Shown here: in pieces, positions 17,573 through 28,595 of the stretch
Position numbering within the stretch: the stretch's first letter is position 1
How the letters are laid out: each line of letters begins with the position of its first letter
NCBI RefSeq assembly: GCF_000384335.2
Contig: NZ_KQ031382.1
Span: forward strand, 124,001-188,000
DNA length: 64,000 nucleotides
From: Hyphomicrobium sp. 99
GTDB lineage: Bacteria; Pseudomonadota; Alphaproteobacteria; Rhizobiales; Hyphomicrobiaceae
Reading direction: 5' to 3'
Position numbers and translations under genes: made by a program
The notes under the pieces: generated by a model
Told to the model about the DNA's origin: nothing
The model's database searches: none
Seen by the model: only the letters and a program-made list of their open reading frames with translations

Positions 17573-19846
17573 CTACTTGCGGCCGGCGCCGTAAGCTGCA
17601 AGCGCCGCCATATTGACGATATCGGCGTCGGTCGATCCGAACGTGCAGATCTGCACCGGATGCGAAAGTCCGACGACGATCGGCCCGATGAGCGTCGCGC
17701 CGCCCAGCTCTTTCATCATCTTCGTCGAAATCGACGCGGCGTGAAACGCCGGCATGACGAGAACGTTCGCCGTGTCCGACAACCGGCAGAACGGATAGTG
17801 ATCCATCAGCGAGCGATTGAGCGCCACATCGGCAGCCATATCGCCATCGTATTCGAAATCCACCATCCGCTCGTCGAGAATGCGCACTGCCTGCCGAACC
17901 TGCTCCGTGCGTTCGCTCTTCGGCTGTCCGAAATTCGAATAGGCGAGCAACGCCACTCGCGGCTCGATACCGAAGGCGCGTGCGGTACGCGCGGCTTCGA
18001 CGGCAATATTCGCGAGCTGTTCTGCATTCGGCAAGTCATGAATGCTGGTGTCGGCGACGAGAACGGCGCGGCCCCGGCTCAACACCAATGAGACGCCAAT
18101 GACGTGCCGTCCCGGCTTCGGGTCCATCACACGATGAACGTCGGCATAAACGCTGGTCCAATTGCGCGTAACGCCGGAAACCATCGCATCGGCATGACCG
18201 TGAGCGACCATCAAGGCGCCAAACACGTTGCGCTCGTTGGTGACGAGGCGTTCGCAGTCTCGCTTCAAATACCCGCGCCTCTGCAGACGTGAATAAAGCA
18301 ATTCCGTGAATTCCTCGATGAACGGCGAGGCCGAAGTGTCAACCAACAGGAATTCGCTTCTGAGCGGTATGCCGAGTTCACGGAACCGCTCGGTGACGAC
18401 TTTCTTCGATCCGATCAAAATCGGCTGACCGAACCCCTGCTGCAGATACGTATTGGCTGCGCGAATGACGGCATGATCTTCACCCTCGGCGAACACGACG
18501 CGCTTGGGATCATTGCGGACCGCATCGAACGTCGACTGCAGCCAACCGGCGACGGGATCGAGACGAGCTTTCAGCCTCGCCACGTAGCCTTCCATATCGA
18601 CGATCGGATTGCGCGCGACGCCGGAATCCATCGCGGCTTTCGCGACGGCAGCCGAAACGTGCGGCAACAGCCGGGGATCGAACGGCGCAGGAATGATGTA
18701 TCCCGGACCAAACGTCGGACGTTCGCCCATGAATGCCGCCGCGACCTTGTCAGGAACTTCCGCGCGTGCCAGCGCCGCGATTGCCTCTGCTGCGGCGATC
18801 TTCATGGCGTCGTTGATCGTCGTTGCATGAACGTCGAGCGCGCCGCGAAAGATGAAGGGGAAGCAGAGAACGTTGTTGACCTGGTTCGGATAGTCCGAGC
18901 GGCCAGTCGCGATCACCGCGTCGGACCGGACGGCTTTCACCTCTTCCGGGGTGATCTCGGGATCGGGATTTGCCATCGCGAAAATGATGGGCTTCGGTCC
19001 CATCTGCGCAACCATCTCCTGCGAAAGCACTCCGCCAGCCGAAAGCCCGAGGAAGATGTCGGCACCCTGAATGACATCCGCGAGCACGCGCGCGTTCGTC
19101 TTCTGGGCGAACGGCGCCTTGTAGACGTCCATCAGTTCCTTGCGGCCCTCATAGACGACGCCTTTGATATCGCAGACGGTGATGTTCTCGCGCTTGACGC
19201 CGATCATCACCAGCAGATTGAGACAGGCGAGCGCCGCAGCACCCGCGCCCGCGCAGACGAGCTTTACGTCACCGATGTCTTTTTCGACGACTCGAAGTCC
19301 ATTCAGAATGCCCGCTGCAACGACAATCGCCGTTCCATGCTGATCGTCGTGAAAGACGGGAATATCAAGCAGCTCTTTCAGCTTCTCTTCGATGATGAAG
19401 CAGTCCGGAGACTTGATGTCCTCAAGATTGATGCCGCCAAACGACGGTCCGAGATACCGCACACAGTTGACGAAAGCATCGGGGTCCGGCGTATCGACGA
19501 GCAGATCGATCGCATCGATATCGGCAAAGCGCTTGAAGAGCGCCGCTTTGCCTTCCATCACCGGTTTTGAAGCGAGCGCCCCGAGATTGCCCAATCCGAG
19601 AATAGCGGTGCCGTTCGACACGACCGCCACGAAATTCCCCTTACTCGTGTAGGCGTAAGCGTCCCGTGGGTTTTCCGCGATCGCTAGCACCGGAATTGCA
19701 ACGCCGGGCGAGTACGCCAGTGATAGATCGCGTTGCGTCGCCAACGGTTTGGTCGGCGTAATTTCGAGTTTTCCCGGTTTGCCGCCCGCGTGGAATGCGA
19801 GCGCTTCCTGAGCCGTGACTTGGGCTGCGCGATGAAGGGAGGCCAT
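17573..19846 (-). CDS. maeB: NADP-dependent malic enzyme with phosphotransacetylase-like domain
   Basis: A 757-residue MaeB-type enzyme: oxidative decarboxylation of malate to pyruvate with NADP. The N-terminal malic-enzyme domain contains TPTKPLATQRDLSLAYSPGV and HDDQHGTAIVV. The C-terminal third is a phosphotransacetylase-like domain (from about residue 440) that is regulatory, not catalytic, in the family. Start 19846 matches the usual N-terminus; a GTG at 19894 would add 16 residues without a ribosome-binding site. It is convergent with the OlsB-like gene and divergent from mutS. Confidence 0.95.
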   Translation of the reverse strand: MASLHRAAQVTAQEALAFHAGGKPGKLEITPTKPLATQRDLSLAYSPGVAIPVLAIAENPRDAYAYTSKGNFVAVVSNGTAILGLGNLGALASKPVMEGKAALFKRFADIDAIDLLVDTPDPDAFVNCVRYLGPSFGGINLEDIKSPDCFIIEEKLKELLDIPVFHDDQHGTAIVVAAGILNGLRVVEKDIGDVKLVCAGAGAAALACLNLLVMIGVKRENITVCDIKGVVYEGRKELMDVYKAPFAQKTNARVLADVIQGADIFLGLSAGGVLSQEMVAQMGPKPIIFAMANPDPEITPEEVKAVRSDAVIATGRSDYPNQVNNVLCFPFIFRGALDVHATTINDAMKIAAAEAIAALARAEVPDKVAAAFMGERPTFGPGYIIPAPFDPRLLPHVSAAVAKAAMDSGVARNPIVDMEGYVARLKARLDPVAGWLQSTFDAVRNDPKRVVFAEGEDHAVIRAANTYLQQGFGQPILIGSKKVVTERFRELGIPLRSEFLLVDTSASPFIEEFTELLYSRLQRRGYLKRDCERLVTNERNVFGALMVAHGHADAMVSGVTRNWTSVYADVHRVMDPKPGRHVIGVSLVLSRGRAVLVADTSIHDLPNAEQLANIAVEAARTARAFGIEPRVALLAYSNFGQPKSERTEQVRQAVRILDERMVDFEYDGDMAADVALNRSLMDHYPFCRLSDTANVLVMPAFHAASISTKMMKELGGATLIGPIVVGLSHPVQICTFGSTDADIVNMAALAAYGAGRK

Positions 19847-20040
19847 GCTGTTGGACCGTTCGTGGATTTTGTGCACACGGGGCTTCCGAGGCACACTTCA
19901 GGGGAAAAGAGCCGGCACGATAGGTTGCAGCAGACGATACGGCAACCTATGCATATCCGACACTGAGATCGGGGCGGTTGAGCGTTTCATGCTGCGCCAT
20001 CGATCAAGGCCAATGGGGCAATTTGAAACGTAGTCACTTG

Positions 20041-22872
20041 ATGTCCAGAACCGACACGCAGCGCAAGAGCAGGCCAACCGAATCAGAGCCGCCTGTGGCA
20101 GCCGAAGTGTCGCACAGCGATGGCGAACCGGCCGTCTCCTATGAGGCGACTCCGTCGATGGCGCAATACCTCGAAATCAAGGCAGCAAATCCAGACAGTC
20201 TGCTCTGGTATCGCATGGGCGATTTCTACGAGCTATTTTTTGAAGATGCGGTTACCGCGTCCGAAGCACTGTCGATCGTACTGACAAAGCGCGGCAAACA
20301 CCGGGGCCAGGATATCCCGATGTGCGGCGTCCCGGTGCATCGGGCTGACGAATATTTGCAGCGATTGATCAAGAAGGGCTATCGCGTCGCGGTCTGCGAG
20401 CAGCTTGAAGATCCGGCTGAAGCGCGAAAGCGCGGCGCCAAAGCCGTCGTCAAACGCGATGTCGTCCGTCTCGTCACACCCGGAACGCTGACGGAAGAAG
20501 CGCTCCTCGACGCCAAAACCAGCAATTATCTGACCGCAGTCTTCGTGCCGAAGCCGTCCTCACAAGGATCGGAGGGCGCGGAATCGCGTGTCGCGCTGGC
20601 GTCCCTCGATATCTCGACGGGTGAGTTCGAGGTCGCGGAAATATCCGCGCTCGATCTCGCGGGCGAGCTGATACGCTTGGCACCCAGCGAAGTCCTCGCT
20701 GGCGACAACCTCCTCTCTGATCAAACCTTCACGAGAGCGATCGAATATTCGGGCGGCAAGACAACGCCGATCCCGTCGGCCTATTTCGACAGCGCGGCCG
20801 GCGCGCGCGATCTCAAAGCCTGCCTGGGCGTCACAGATCTGGCCGGCTTCGGCACATTTTCGCGTCATGAACTGGCGAGCATCGGCGCGGTTCTGAAATA
20901 CGTCGACTTGACCCAGATGGGCCAGAAGCCGTTGATCCGCGCCCCGCGCCGGGCCGGCAGCGCTTCGCTCTTCATCGATGCCGCAAGCCGCGCGAGCCTT
21001 GAACTCGTGAAGTCGTCCTCGGGCGATAAATCCTCATCCCTACTCGGCGCTATCGACCGAACGATAACGGGAGCAGGAGCCCGCGAATTGCTCGCGCGAA
21101 TTTCGAGCCCGTTAACCGACCCCGCCGCCATCGAAGCGCGGCTCGACGCCGTCGGATGCTTGCTCGCCAACCGTATCCTGCTGGACGACATCCGCTTTCG
21201 TCTGCGCGGAACGCCGGACCTCGCGCGCGCTCTGCCGAGGCTGAGCTTCGGACGTGGTGGTCCGCGTGATCTCGCTGCCGTGCGCGACGCCATCGAAGCG
21301 GCCTCAGAATGTGCCGAACTGCTCTCCGAGACGAAGGGTTCGCTGTCTCTGGCGCCGGAGCTTCAATCGATCCGCACGCGTCTGACCGGCGTTCCGGCAT
21401 CGCTCAACACCGCGCTTCGGAACGCACTGGTCGATGATCCGCCGCTTTTGAAACGCGACGGCGGCTTCGTGAAAGACGGCTACAATCGCGATCTCGATAC
21501 CGCGCGCGAGCTGAGAAATGACAGCCGCCGTGTCATGGCGGAACTCGAGACGCGCTACATTGAAGAAACGGGCATCAAAACCCTTCGCGTTCGCCACAAT
21601 AATATTCTCGGCTTTTATATCGAGGCGACCCAGCTCAACGCCAAGCCGCTACTCTCGCCGCCGCTCTCGGAACGCTTCAAGCATCGGCAGACGATGGCAA
21701 ATGCGGTACGATTTTCGACCGCAGAACTGCTCGAAACGGAAGGCCAGATTGCGTCAGCAAGCGAACGCGCGCTGAGCCTGGAGCAGGAAATCTTTGCGAC
21801 CCTCGCACAAGACATCGGAGCCGCAAGCGAGACGCTCGGGCGGGCGGCCGCCGCCCTCGCTGAACTCGACGTCTATGCGGCGCTCGCTTCCCTGGCGCTC
21901 GAACAGGGCTACGTGCGGCCGGTCACCGACCAAAGCCCGGCATTCGAAATCCGTGGCGGCCGCCACCCCGTCGTCCAGCAGGCACTGGCGAAGAGCGACG
22001 GCCCGGCATTTATCGAAAACGACTGCGTCCTCGGAAAAGGCGGAGCGGATGCGCCACCGGGCTCCGACGAACTTCCCGACGCTCGCATATGGCTTGTGAC
22101 CGGACCGAACATGGCCGGCAAATCGACGTTCCTCCGCCAGAACGCCCTTATCACGGTCATGGCGCAAATGGGCTCATACGTGCCCGCACGCTCCGCACAC
22201 ATCGGCATCGTCGACCGGCTGTTCTCGCGCGTCGGCGCCTCTGACGATCTGGCGCGCGGCCGCTCGACCTTCATGGTCGAAATGGTGGAAACGGCCGCGA
22301 TCCTCAATCAGGCGACGGAACGCTCCCTCGTCATCCTGGACGAGATCGGCCGCGGCACCGCGACGTTCGACGGCTTGTCGATCGCCTGGGCAACGGTCGA
22401 ATATCTGCACGGGGTGACCAAGGCGCGGGCGCTTTTCGCGACCCACTATCACGAGCTGACCGCTCTCGCGCGACGTCTCCACGGGATCGCGAACGTCACG
22501 ATGGACGTTACCGAATGGCACGATACCATCGTTTTTCTACACAAGGTTAAGCCCGGCGCCGCCGACCGCTCATATGGTATTCAGGTCGCGAAGCTCGCGG
22601 GCCTGCCTGATACGGTCGTCACCCGGGCGCGGCAGGTCTTGGAGCGACTGGAGAAAGCCGATCGCCGTCCCCGCGTCGACAATGAAGGCATCGACGATCT
22701 GCCGCTGTTCTCCGCGGCGCGGCCGACGGGCGCAGCTGCTGCCAAGGAGCCTTCAGCCGTTGAAAAGCTGCTCATCGGCATGCATCCTGATGAACTGTCG
22801 CCCAAAGCGGCGCTTGAAAAGATTTATGAACTCAAGGCTCTTGCCGAAGCTCAGAAGAAGACAAAGCCTTGA
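20041..22872 (+). CDS. mutS: DNA mismatch repair protein MutS
   Basis: A 943-residue MutS1. The mismatch-contact motif appears as RMGDFYELFFEDA shortly after the N-terminus. The ATPase domain has Walker A GPNMAGKST starting at G688 and Walker B with LDEIGRGTATFDG. MutS binds mismatches as a dimer and recruits MutL. The N-terminal 35 residues before MAQYLEIK are low-complexity. The ATG at 20041 was preferred over a TTG at 19978. The stop codon overlaps the glnD start, so the two are translationally coupled. Confidence 0.97.
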   Translation: MSRTDTQRKSRPTESEPPVAAEVSHSDGEPAVSYEATPSMAQYLEIKAANPDSLLWYRMGDFYELFFEDAVTASEALSIVLTKRGKHRGQDIPMCGVPVHRADEYLQRLIKKGYRVAVCEQLEDPAEARKRGAKAVVKRDVVRLVTPGTLTEEALLDAKTSNYLTAVFVPKPSSQGSEGAESRVALASLDISTGEFEVAEISALDLAGELIRLAPSEVLAGDNLLSDQTFTRAIEYSGGKTTPIPSAYFDSAAGARDLKACLGVTDLAGFGTFSRHELASIGAVLKYVDLTQMGQKPLIRAPRRAGSASLFIDAASRASLELVKSSSGDKSSSLLGAIDRTITGAGARELLARISSPLTDPAAIEARLDAVGCLLANRILLDDIRFRLRGTPDLARALPRLSFGRGGPRDLAAVRDAIEAASECAELLSETKGSLSLAPELQSIRTRLTGVPASLNTALRNALVDDPPLLKRDGGFVKDGYNRDLDTARELRNDSRRVMAELETRYIEETGIKTLRVRHNNILGFYIEATQLNAKPLLSPPLSERFKHRQTMANAVRFSTAELLETEGQIASASERALSLEQEIFATLAQDIGAASETLGRAAAALAELDVYAALASLALEQGYVRPVTDQSPAFEIRGGRHPVVQQALAKSDGPAFIENDCVLGKGGADAPPGSDELPDARIWLVTGPNMAGKSTFLRQNALITVMAQMGSYVPARSAHIGIVDRLFSRVGASDDLARGRSTFMVEMVETAAILNQATERSLVILDEIGRGTATFDGLSIAWATVEYLHGVTKARALFATHYHELTALARRLHGIANVTMDVTEWHDTIVFLHKVKPGAADRSYGIQVAKLAGLPDTVVTRARQVLERLEKADRRPRVDNEGIDDLPLFSAARPTGAAAAKEPSAVEKLLIGMHPDELSPKAALEKIYELKALAEAQKKTKP

Positions 22873-25670
22873 CCGATGAAACGCTCAATGTCCTGATCCC
22901 TCCGCCTTACTTCGATAAGGTCGCGGCGCGTCGCGAGCTGACCGGGCATTTCAATGCGAGCACGGGGACGGCTGAGGCGCGTCCCAAGGTGCTCGACAGC
23001 CTGAAAACGATCCTCAAAAATGCCCGGGAATCGGCGCGTATAGCCCTCGAAGCCGACGGCAACGGCAGACGCTGCGCGGCTGGCCTCAGCCTGTTTCAAG
23101 ACGAGATGATCAGGCTGATCTACGATTACACGGTCACCCACGTCTATCGCGCCACCAATCCGTCCGACGCCGAGCGCATGGCCATTGTGGCGACGGGCGG
23201 CTACGGACGCGGACTGCTCGCGCCGGGTTCCGACATCGATCTTCTATTTCTGCTTCCCTATAAGCAGACGCCCTGGGGCGAGAGCGTCGCCGAATACATG
23301 CTCTATCTACTTTGGGACTTGGGCTTCAAGGTCGGGCACGCGACCCGCACCGTCGAACAGTGCCTGAAGCTCGGCCTCGCCGACATCACGATCCGCACCG
23401 CGCTTCTCGATTCCCGGCTCATCCTCGGCGACAAGCAACTCTTTGCCGAATTCGAGGATCGCTTCCGCTCGGAAGTCGTTGCCGGCACCGCGCGCCAATT
23501 CATCGACGCCAAGATGGCAGAGCGCGACGAGCGTACGCGCCGCGCGGGAGAAAGCCGCTACAAGGTCGAACCAAACATAAAGGACGGAAAGGGCGGCCTC
23601 AGAGATCTCCATACGTTGCAGTGGCTATCGAAATACATCTTCAATCAGGATGTCGGCGCCGCGGCCGTCGAAGCTGGGATCTTTACGCCCGAAGAAGTGC
23701 AAACTTTCCGCCGATGCGAGGATTTCCTCTGGCGCGTACGCTGCTTCCTGCACTTCCTGACGGGACGCGCCGAAGAAGTTCTCTCGTTCGAAGTTCAGCC
23801 CGCAATGGCGCAAAGCCTCGGCTACACGTCGCGCGATGGATTGCGCGCCGTCGAGCGCTTCATGAAGCATTACTTCCTCATCGCCAAAGACGTCGGCGAC
23901 CTCACGACGATCCTCTGCGGCGCGCTGGAAATGCAGCAGCTGAAGACGTCGCCCGGCTTCAAGCGGCTCCTGAATCCGCTCAGCTGGAAGATGCGCCGCG
24001 AGGTCCGTCAGAAAACCGATTTCCGCATCGATAATGACCGCCTGAACGTCGCCGACGCCAATGTCTTTGCGCGCGATCCGGTCAATCTCATTCGCTTCTT
24101 CGCGCAAGCCGCGAATACCGGCGCCTATCTCCATCCCGATGCGATCCGCCTGCTTCGCGGCTCGCTTCGTTTGATCGACGACAAGCTTCGCCATGACCCC
24201 GAAGCCAACAGCATCTTCCTTTCGCTGTTGACCGCCCACGGGAACCCGGAAGCATCCCTCCGCCATATGAACGAAGCCGGCGTACTGGGCCGCTTCCTGC
24301 CCGAGTTCGGCCGCATCGTCGCGATGATGCAGTTCAACATGTATCATCATTACACGGTCGATGAGCACCTGTTGCGAACACTCGGCAACATCGTTGCCAT
24401 TGAGCGCGGCGATCTTGCTGCCGAGCTGCCGCTCTCCACATCCGTCTTCTCATCGCTTCAAAGCCGGCGCGCCCTGCTCGTTGCAGCTTTTCTTCACGAT
24501 ATCGGCAAGGGCCGGAAGGAAAACCACTCGACCGTCGGCGCCCGCATCGCGCGCAAGGTCTGTCCCCGGCTCGGCATGACGGCTGGCGAAACCGAACTCG
24601 TCGCCTGGCTCATCCAAGAGCACCTGACGATGAGCAACTTCGCTCATTCACGCGACATCTCGGACCCCGATACGATCCGCGCCTTCGCCAACATCGTGCA
24701 AAGTCCGGAGCGCCTGAAGCTGCTCCTCCTGTTGACCTGCGCGGATATCATGGCCGTGGGCCCCGGCGTTTGGAACGGCTGGAAAGGCCAGCTCCTGCGC
24801 ACGCTTTATCATGAGACGGAACCCCTCGTCGCAGGCGGCCATACGCAAATTCCGCGCGGCGAACGGATCGAGCAGGCGCAGGCGGCATTGCGCAACGCGC
24901 TCTCCGATTGGCCGGCGAGCAGCGTCGACGACTTTATCGCCCGCCACTATCAGAACTATTGGCTCCGCACCGAACTCGCGACGCAAATCGAGCACGCGAA
25001 CGTGGTGCGCGACGCCATGCGCTCGCAGACGAAGTTCGCAACCGCCATCAAAACCGATTCCTTTACGGCGATAACGGAACTCACAGTCTTCGCGCCGAAC
25101 CACGCGAGGCTTCTCTCGCTCTTTGCCGGTGCTTGCGCCGCGGCAGGCGCCAACATCGCAGGCGCGCACATCACGACAACACGCGACGGCTACGCGCTTG
25201 ATACCTTTTTGCTCAATCGCGAATTCCGCGACGACGAAGACGAACTCCGTCGCGCACGTCGCATCATCGACACCATCAAGCGCTTGCTGACCGGCAAGGA
25301 GCAGCTTCCGGTACTTCTGCAGAAGCGGCGTCATGGATCGCGAGGAGTCGAGGCCTTTACCGTCGAACCGGAGATCGTCATCAACAATGCGCTTTCGGAT
25401 CGCTTGACGGTTTTGGAAGTTTCCGGCCGCGACCGCCCCGGTCTCCTTTATGAATTGACGTCCGTTCTCTCGGATCTGTCGCTCGACATCGCATCAGCAC
25501 ACGTAACGACCTTCGGCGAGAAGGCTGTCGACGTCTTTTACGTGACCGACTTAGTCGGCAAGCAGATCGTCAACGAAACCCGCCAAAGCGCGCTTCGAGC
25601 CCGGTTGCAATCCGTTCTCGATCCAGCAACCGAAACCGTGAACAATACGTCCGAGCCTGCCCGCACCTGA
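22869..25670 (+). CDS. glnD: [Protein-PII] uridylyltransferase / uridylyl-removing enzyme
   Basis: A 933-residue GlnD, which senses glutamine and adds or removes UMP on PII proteins to control nitrogen assimilation. Domains in order: nucleotidyltransferase with GGYGRGLLAPGSDID (about 110-124), helical linker with KDGKGGLRDLHTLQW, HD domain with HDIGKGRKENHS (His543-Asp544) for UMP removal, and two C-terminal ACT domains (about 725-800 and 845-920). The TTG start at 22869 overlaps the mutS TGA by four bases. The mutS-glnD-murJ order is typical of Hyphomicrobiales. Confidence 0.97.
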   Translation: MTDETLNVLIPPPYFDKVAARRELTGHFNASTGTAEARPKVLDSLKTILKNARESARIALEADGNGRRCAAGLSLFQDEMIRLIYDYTVTHVYRATNPSDAERMAIVATGGYGRGLLAPGSDIDLLFLLPYKQTPWGESVAEYMLYLLWDLGFKVGHATRTVEQCLKLGLADITIRTALLDSRLILGDKQLFAEFEDRFRSEVVAGTARQFIDAKMAERDERTRRAGESRYKVEPNIKDGKGGLRDLHTLQWLSKYIFNQDVGAAAVEAGIFTPEEVQTFRRCEDFLWRVRCFLHFLTGRAEEVLSFEVQPAMAQSLGYTSRDGLRAVERFMKHYFLIAKDVGDLTTILCGALEMQQLKTSPGFKRLLNPLSWKMRREVRQKTDFRIDNDRLNVADANVFARDPVNLIRFFAQAANTGAYLHPDAIRLLRGSLRLIDDKLRHDPEANSIFLSLLTAHGNPEASLRHMNEAGVLGRFLPEFGRIVAMMQFNMYHHYTVDEHLLRTLGNIVAIERGDLAAELPLSTSVFSSLQSRRALLVAAFLHDIGKGRKENHSTVGARIARKVCPRLGMTAGETELVAWLIQEHLTMSNFAHSRDISDPDTIRAFANIVQSPERLKLLLLLTCADIMAVGPGVWNGWKGQLLRTLYHETEPLVAGGHTQIPRGERIEQAQAALRNALSDWPASSVDDFIARHYQNYWLRTELATQIEHANVVRDAMRSQTKFATAIKTDSFTAITELTVFAPNHARLLSLFAGACAAAGANIAGAHITTTRDGYALDTFLLNREFRDDEDELRRARRIIDTIKRLLTGKEQLPVLLQKRRHGSRGVEAFTVEPEIVINNALSDRLTVLEVSGRDRPGLLYELTSVLSDLSLDIASAHVTTFGEKAVDVFYVTDLVGKQIVNETRQSALRARLQSVLDPATETVNNTSEPART

Positions 25671-25860
25671 CGAAAGCCGCGAATGTCCTCAGGAAGCCGA
25701 AATGCAGCAAACCGAGCGAGACCTCGCCGTGACTTGACGGCCACGGCCCACAAGTGAGGCGGTTTGACCATCAAAATGCCCGATGTCTCCGGCCTTAAGC
25801 CGGTCTAAGAGGGCGAATCTTTCCGCCTGAGCCAAAAAGCGAACAGTAAGCCCCCAATCG

Positions 25861-27441
25861 ATGAAACTTTATAAATCGTTCGCAACCGTCGGCGGCCTGA
25901 CCCTCCTGAGCCGAGTCTTCGGCTTCATGCGCGATATCCTGATCGCCGCGACGCTGGGATCGGGATGGGTGGCCGACGCCTTCGTCGTCGCCTTCCGGTT
26001 TCCCAACCTCTTTCGTCGTCTCTTTGGTGAGGGTGCGTTCAACTCCGCCTTCGTGCCGATCTTTGCCAAGAAGCTCGAAGGCGACGGCAAGGAAGCCGCC
26101 CGCAAGTTCGCCGAAGACGCGATGGCAGGGCTTCTCTTCATACTGCTGATCGTCACGATCGTCTTCGAACTCGCCATGCCCGTGTTGATGTACGGATTGG
26201 CGCCGGGCTTCGATGTCACGCCTGAGAAGTTCGATCTCTCCGTGCTGCTGACACGGATCACGATGCCGTATCTTTTGTGCATGTCGATCGTCGCCCTCAT
26301 GTCGGGCGCACTGAATTCGGTCGGCCGCTTTGCCGAAAGTGCGTCCGTCTCGATCGTCCTCAACGGCGTGATGATGATCGCAACGCTGATCTCGTTGTGG
26401 CTGGGCTACCGGGCAGGACCCGAAGCCGGCGTCATCCAGGCGTGGGGTGTGTTCGCTGCGGGCTTCCTGCAGCTGTTGCTTCTGATGTGGGGCATGCACA
26501 ATGCCGGAATGAAGCTGGCGATCCGGCGCCCAAGCCTGACACCGGATGTCCGCAAGCTCGTACGGCTCGGCATCCCCGGCATCATTTCCGGCGGCGTGAC
26601 GCAGCTCAATATCGCCATCGGCACCGTCATCGCATCGCTTCAGCCGGGCGCCGTTTCCCACCTCTATTATGCGGACCGGGTTTATGAGCTACCGCTCGCG
26701 ATCGTTGGTATCGCGATCGGCATCGTGCTCTTGCCCGACGTCGCGCGGCAGCTGCGAAGCGGTAATACGGCGGGCGTCATGGACAGCCAAAATCGTTCGC
26801 TCGAGTTCGCACTCCTGCTGACGATACCGGCGGCGCTGGCTCTCGCGACCATCCCGATGGATATCACCCGCGTTCTCTTCGAGCGCGGCGCGTTCAGCGC
26901 CGAGGACACCAAAGTCACCGCATCGGTGCTGGCGGTGTTTGCCCTAGGTCTCCCCGCATTCGTGATGATTAAAGTCTTCTCGCCTGCCTACTACGCGCGC
27001 GAGGATACCAAGACGCCGATGCGCTACGCAACGATCAGCCTTACCGCCAACACGGTCGGCTCGATCGCATTGTTCTTCCTGTTGCGCCATTTGGGCATGC
27101 TGCCCCAGCTCGGCATCGCCATCGCAACGGCCCTCGGCGGCTGGCTCAACGCCTATCTGCTCTGGTCAACCTTGGCGCGCCGGGGCGATTTCGTCATCGA
27201 TGGGCGGCTCAAGAGGAACGTGCCATTGATCATGTTCTCCAGCATCGCGATGGTCGTCGCCCTTCTGGGTGCAAGTCATATGCTCGCACCGCACCTCGAT
27301 CACAGCGGCGGCTTCTTCGTAAAAGCCTCGTTCCTGGCCCTCGAGATCGGCATTGGACTGGTCGTCTTCGCCTTCCTGGTTTTCGCGACGGGCGTCATGT
27401 CCATCGGCCAGCTCGGCCGCCTGACGCGCCGCCAGAACTAG
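25861..27441 (+). CDS. murJ: Lipid II flippase MurJ
   Basis: A 526-residue MviN/MurJ protein of the MOP exporter superfamily with about 14 hydrophobic helices. The N-terminus contains SRVFGFMRDILIAATLG and PNLFRRLFGEGAFNSAFVP, both strongly conserved in MurJ and including arginines needed for function. It moves lipid II across the inner membrane for peptidoglycan synthesis. The 190 bases before it hold no recognisable gene. Confidence 0.96.
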   Translation: MKLYKSFATVGGLTLLSRVFGFMRDILIAATLGSGWVADAFVVAFRFPNLFRRLFGEGAFNSAFVPIFAKKLEGDGKEAARKFAEDAMAGLLFILLIVTIVFELAMPVLMYGLAPGFDVTPEKFDLSVLLTRITMPYLLCMSIVALMSGALNSVGRFAESASVSIVLNGVMMIATLISLWLGYRAGPEAGVIQAWGVFAAGFLQLLLLMWGMHNAGMKLAIRRPSLTPDVRKLVRLGIPGIISGGVTQLNIAIGTVIASLQPGAVSHLYYADRVYELPLAIVGIAIGIVLLPDVARQLRSGNTAGVMDSQNRSLEFALLLTIPAALALATIPMDITRVLFERGAFSAEDTKVTASVLAVFALGLPAFVMIKVFSPAYYAREDTKTPMRYATISLTANTVGSIALFFLLRHLGMLPQLGIAIATALGGWLNAYLLWSTLARRGDFVIDGRLKRNVPLIMFSSIAMVVALLGASHMLAPHLDHSGGFFVKASFLALEIGIGLVVFAFLVFATGVMSIGQLGRLTRRQN

Positions 27442-27522
27442 CAAAAGCCTTGGGCCCTTGCGCTGCGGCCGCCCGCACGCGATAAGGCCGCCGACTTTCC
27501 TTCGAACACGGTACGCACACCC

Positions 27523-28560
27523 ATGAAAATCACGCCGCGCGTTTTCTCCGGCATGCAGCCGACCGGCAGCTTGCATCTCGGCAACTATCTCGGCGCGATG
27601 GTCAATTGGATCAAGATGCAGGAGACGCATGAATGCATCTACTGCGTCGTCGATCTGCACGCGATCACCGTGTGGCAGGACCCCGCCGAGCTTAGAAACG
27701 CGATCCGTCAAGTGACGGCGGCCTATATCGCCGCCGGTCTCGACCCGAAGAAGAGCATCCTCTTCAATCAATCGCAGGTCAGCGCCCACGCTGAGCTCGC
27801 CTGGGTCTTCAATTGCGTCGCTCGCCTCGGCTGGCTGAACCGCATGACCCAGTTCAAGGAAAAAGCCGGCAAGGACCGCGAACAGGCATCGGTCGGGCTC
27901 TACGCCTATCCGAACCTGATGGCAGCCGACATCCTCGCCTACCGCGCAACGCATGTGCCGGTCGGCGAAGACCAGAAGCAGCATCTGGAACTCGCGCGAG
28001 ACATCGCACAGAAGTTCAACAATGATTTCTCCGCCTCGATCATCGCCGAAGGCTTCGCCGACGGCGTTTTCTTCCCTCAGCCCGAGCCTGTCATCACGGG
28101 CGCCTCGACGCGGGTCATGAGCCTGCGCGACGGCTCGAAGAAGATGTCGAAATCCGATCCGTCCGATCTTTCGCGCATCAATATGACGGACGACGCCGAC
28201 ACGATCGCCAAGAAAGTCCAGAAAGCAAAGACCGATACTGAGCCGCTGCCGAGCGAGGAAGCGGGCTTTGCCGGCCGTCCCGAAGCCGAAAATCTGATCG
28301 GAATTTATGCGACCATCGTCGACAAGCCGGTCGACGCTGTGCTCGCCGAATTCGGCGGTCAGCAATTCTCCGCCTTCAAGAAGGTGCTGGCCGACGCGCT
28401 GGTCGCCAAGATCGAGCCCATCGCCAACGAAATAAAGCGGCTGACCGGCGATCCCGCCGAGATCGATCGCATTCTGGCCGACGGTTCAGCGCGAGCGCGC
28501 GAAATCGCAACGCCGATTATGGGCAAGGTCAAGGACATCGTCGGCTTCATCAGAAGCTGA
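27523..28560 (+). CDS. trpS: Tryptophanyl-tRNA synthetase
   Basis: A 345-residue class I aminoacyl-tRNA synthetase charging tRNA-Trp. The HIGH-type signature appears as SLHLGNYLG (His18) and the second signature as KMSKSDPSD (Lys207-Ser211). Length and motif spacing match bacterial TrpS. It follows murJ by 81 bases and precedes a UspA-like gene on the same strand. Confidence 0.97.
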   Translation: MKITPRVFSGMQPTGSLHLGNYLGAMVNWIKMQETHECIYCVVDLHAITVWQDPAELRNAIRQVTAAYIAAGLDPKKSILFNQSQVSAHAELAWVFNCVARLGWLNRMTQFKEKAGKDREQASVGLYAYPNLMAADILAYRATHVPVGEDQKQHLELARDIAQKFNNDFSASIIAEGFADGVFFPQPEPVITGASTRVMSLRDGSKKMSKSDPSDLSRINMTDDADTIAKKVQKAKTDTEPLPSEEAGFAGRPEAENLIGIYATIVDKPVDAVLAEFGGQQFSAFKKVLADALVAKIEPIANEIKRLTGDPAEIDRILADGSARAREIATPIMGKVKDIVGFIRS

Positions 28561-28595
28561 CGGATCATCTATGCTGACCGTTGCGGCGGTTGCCG

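Noticed and set aside
18473..19570. 365-codon plus-strand frame opposite maeB
   Set aside because: Shadow of maeB: no ribosome-binding site, no recognisable domain, composition typical of antisense reading.
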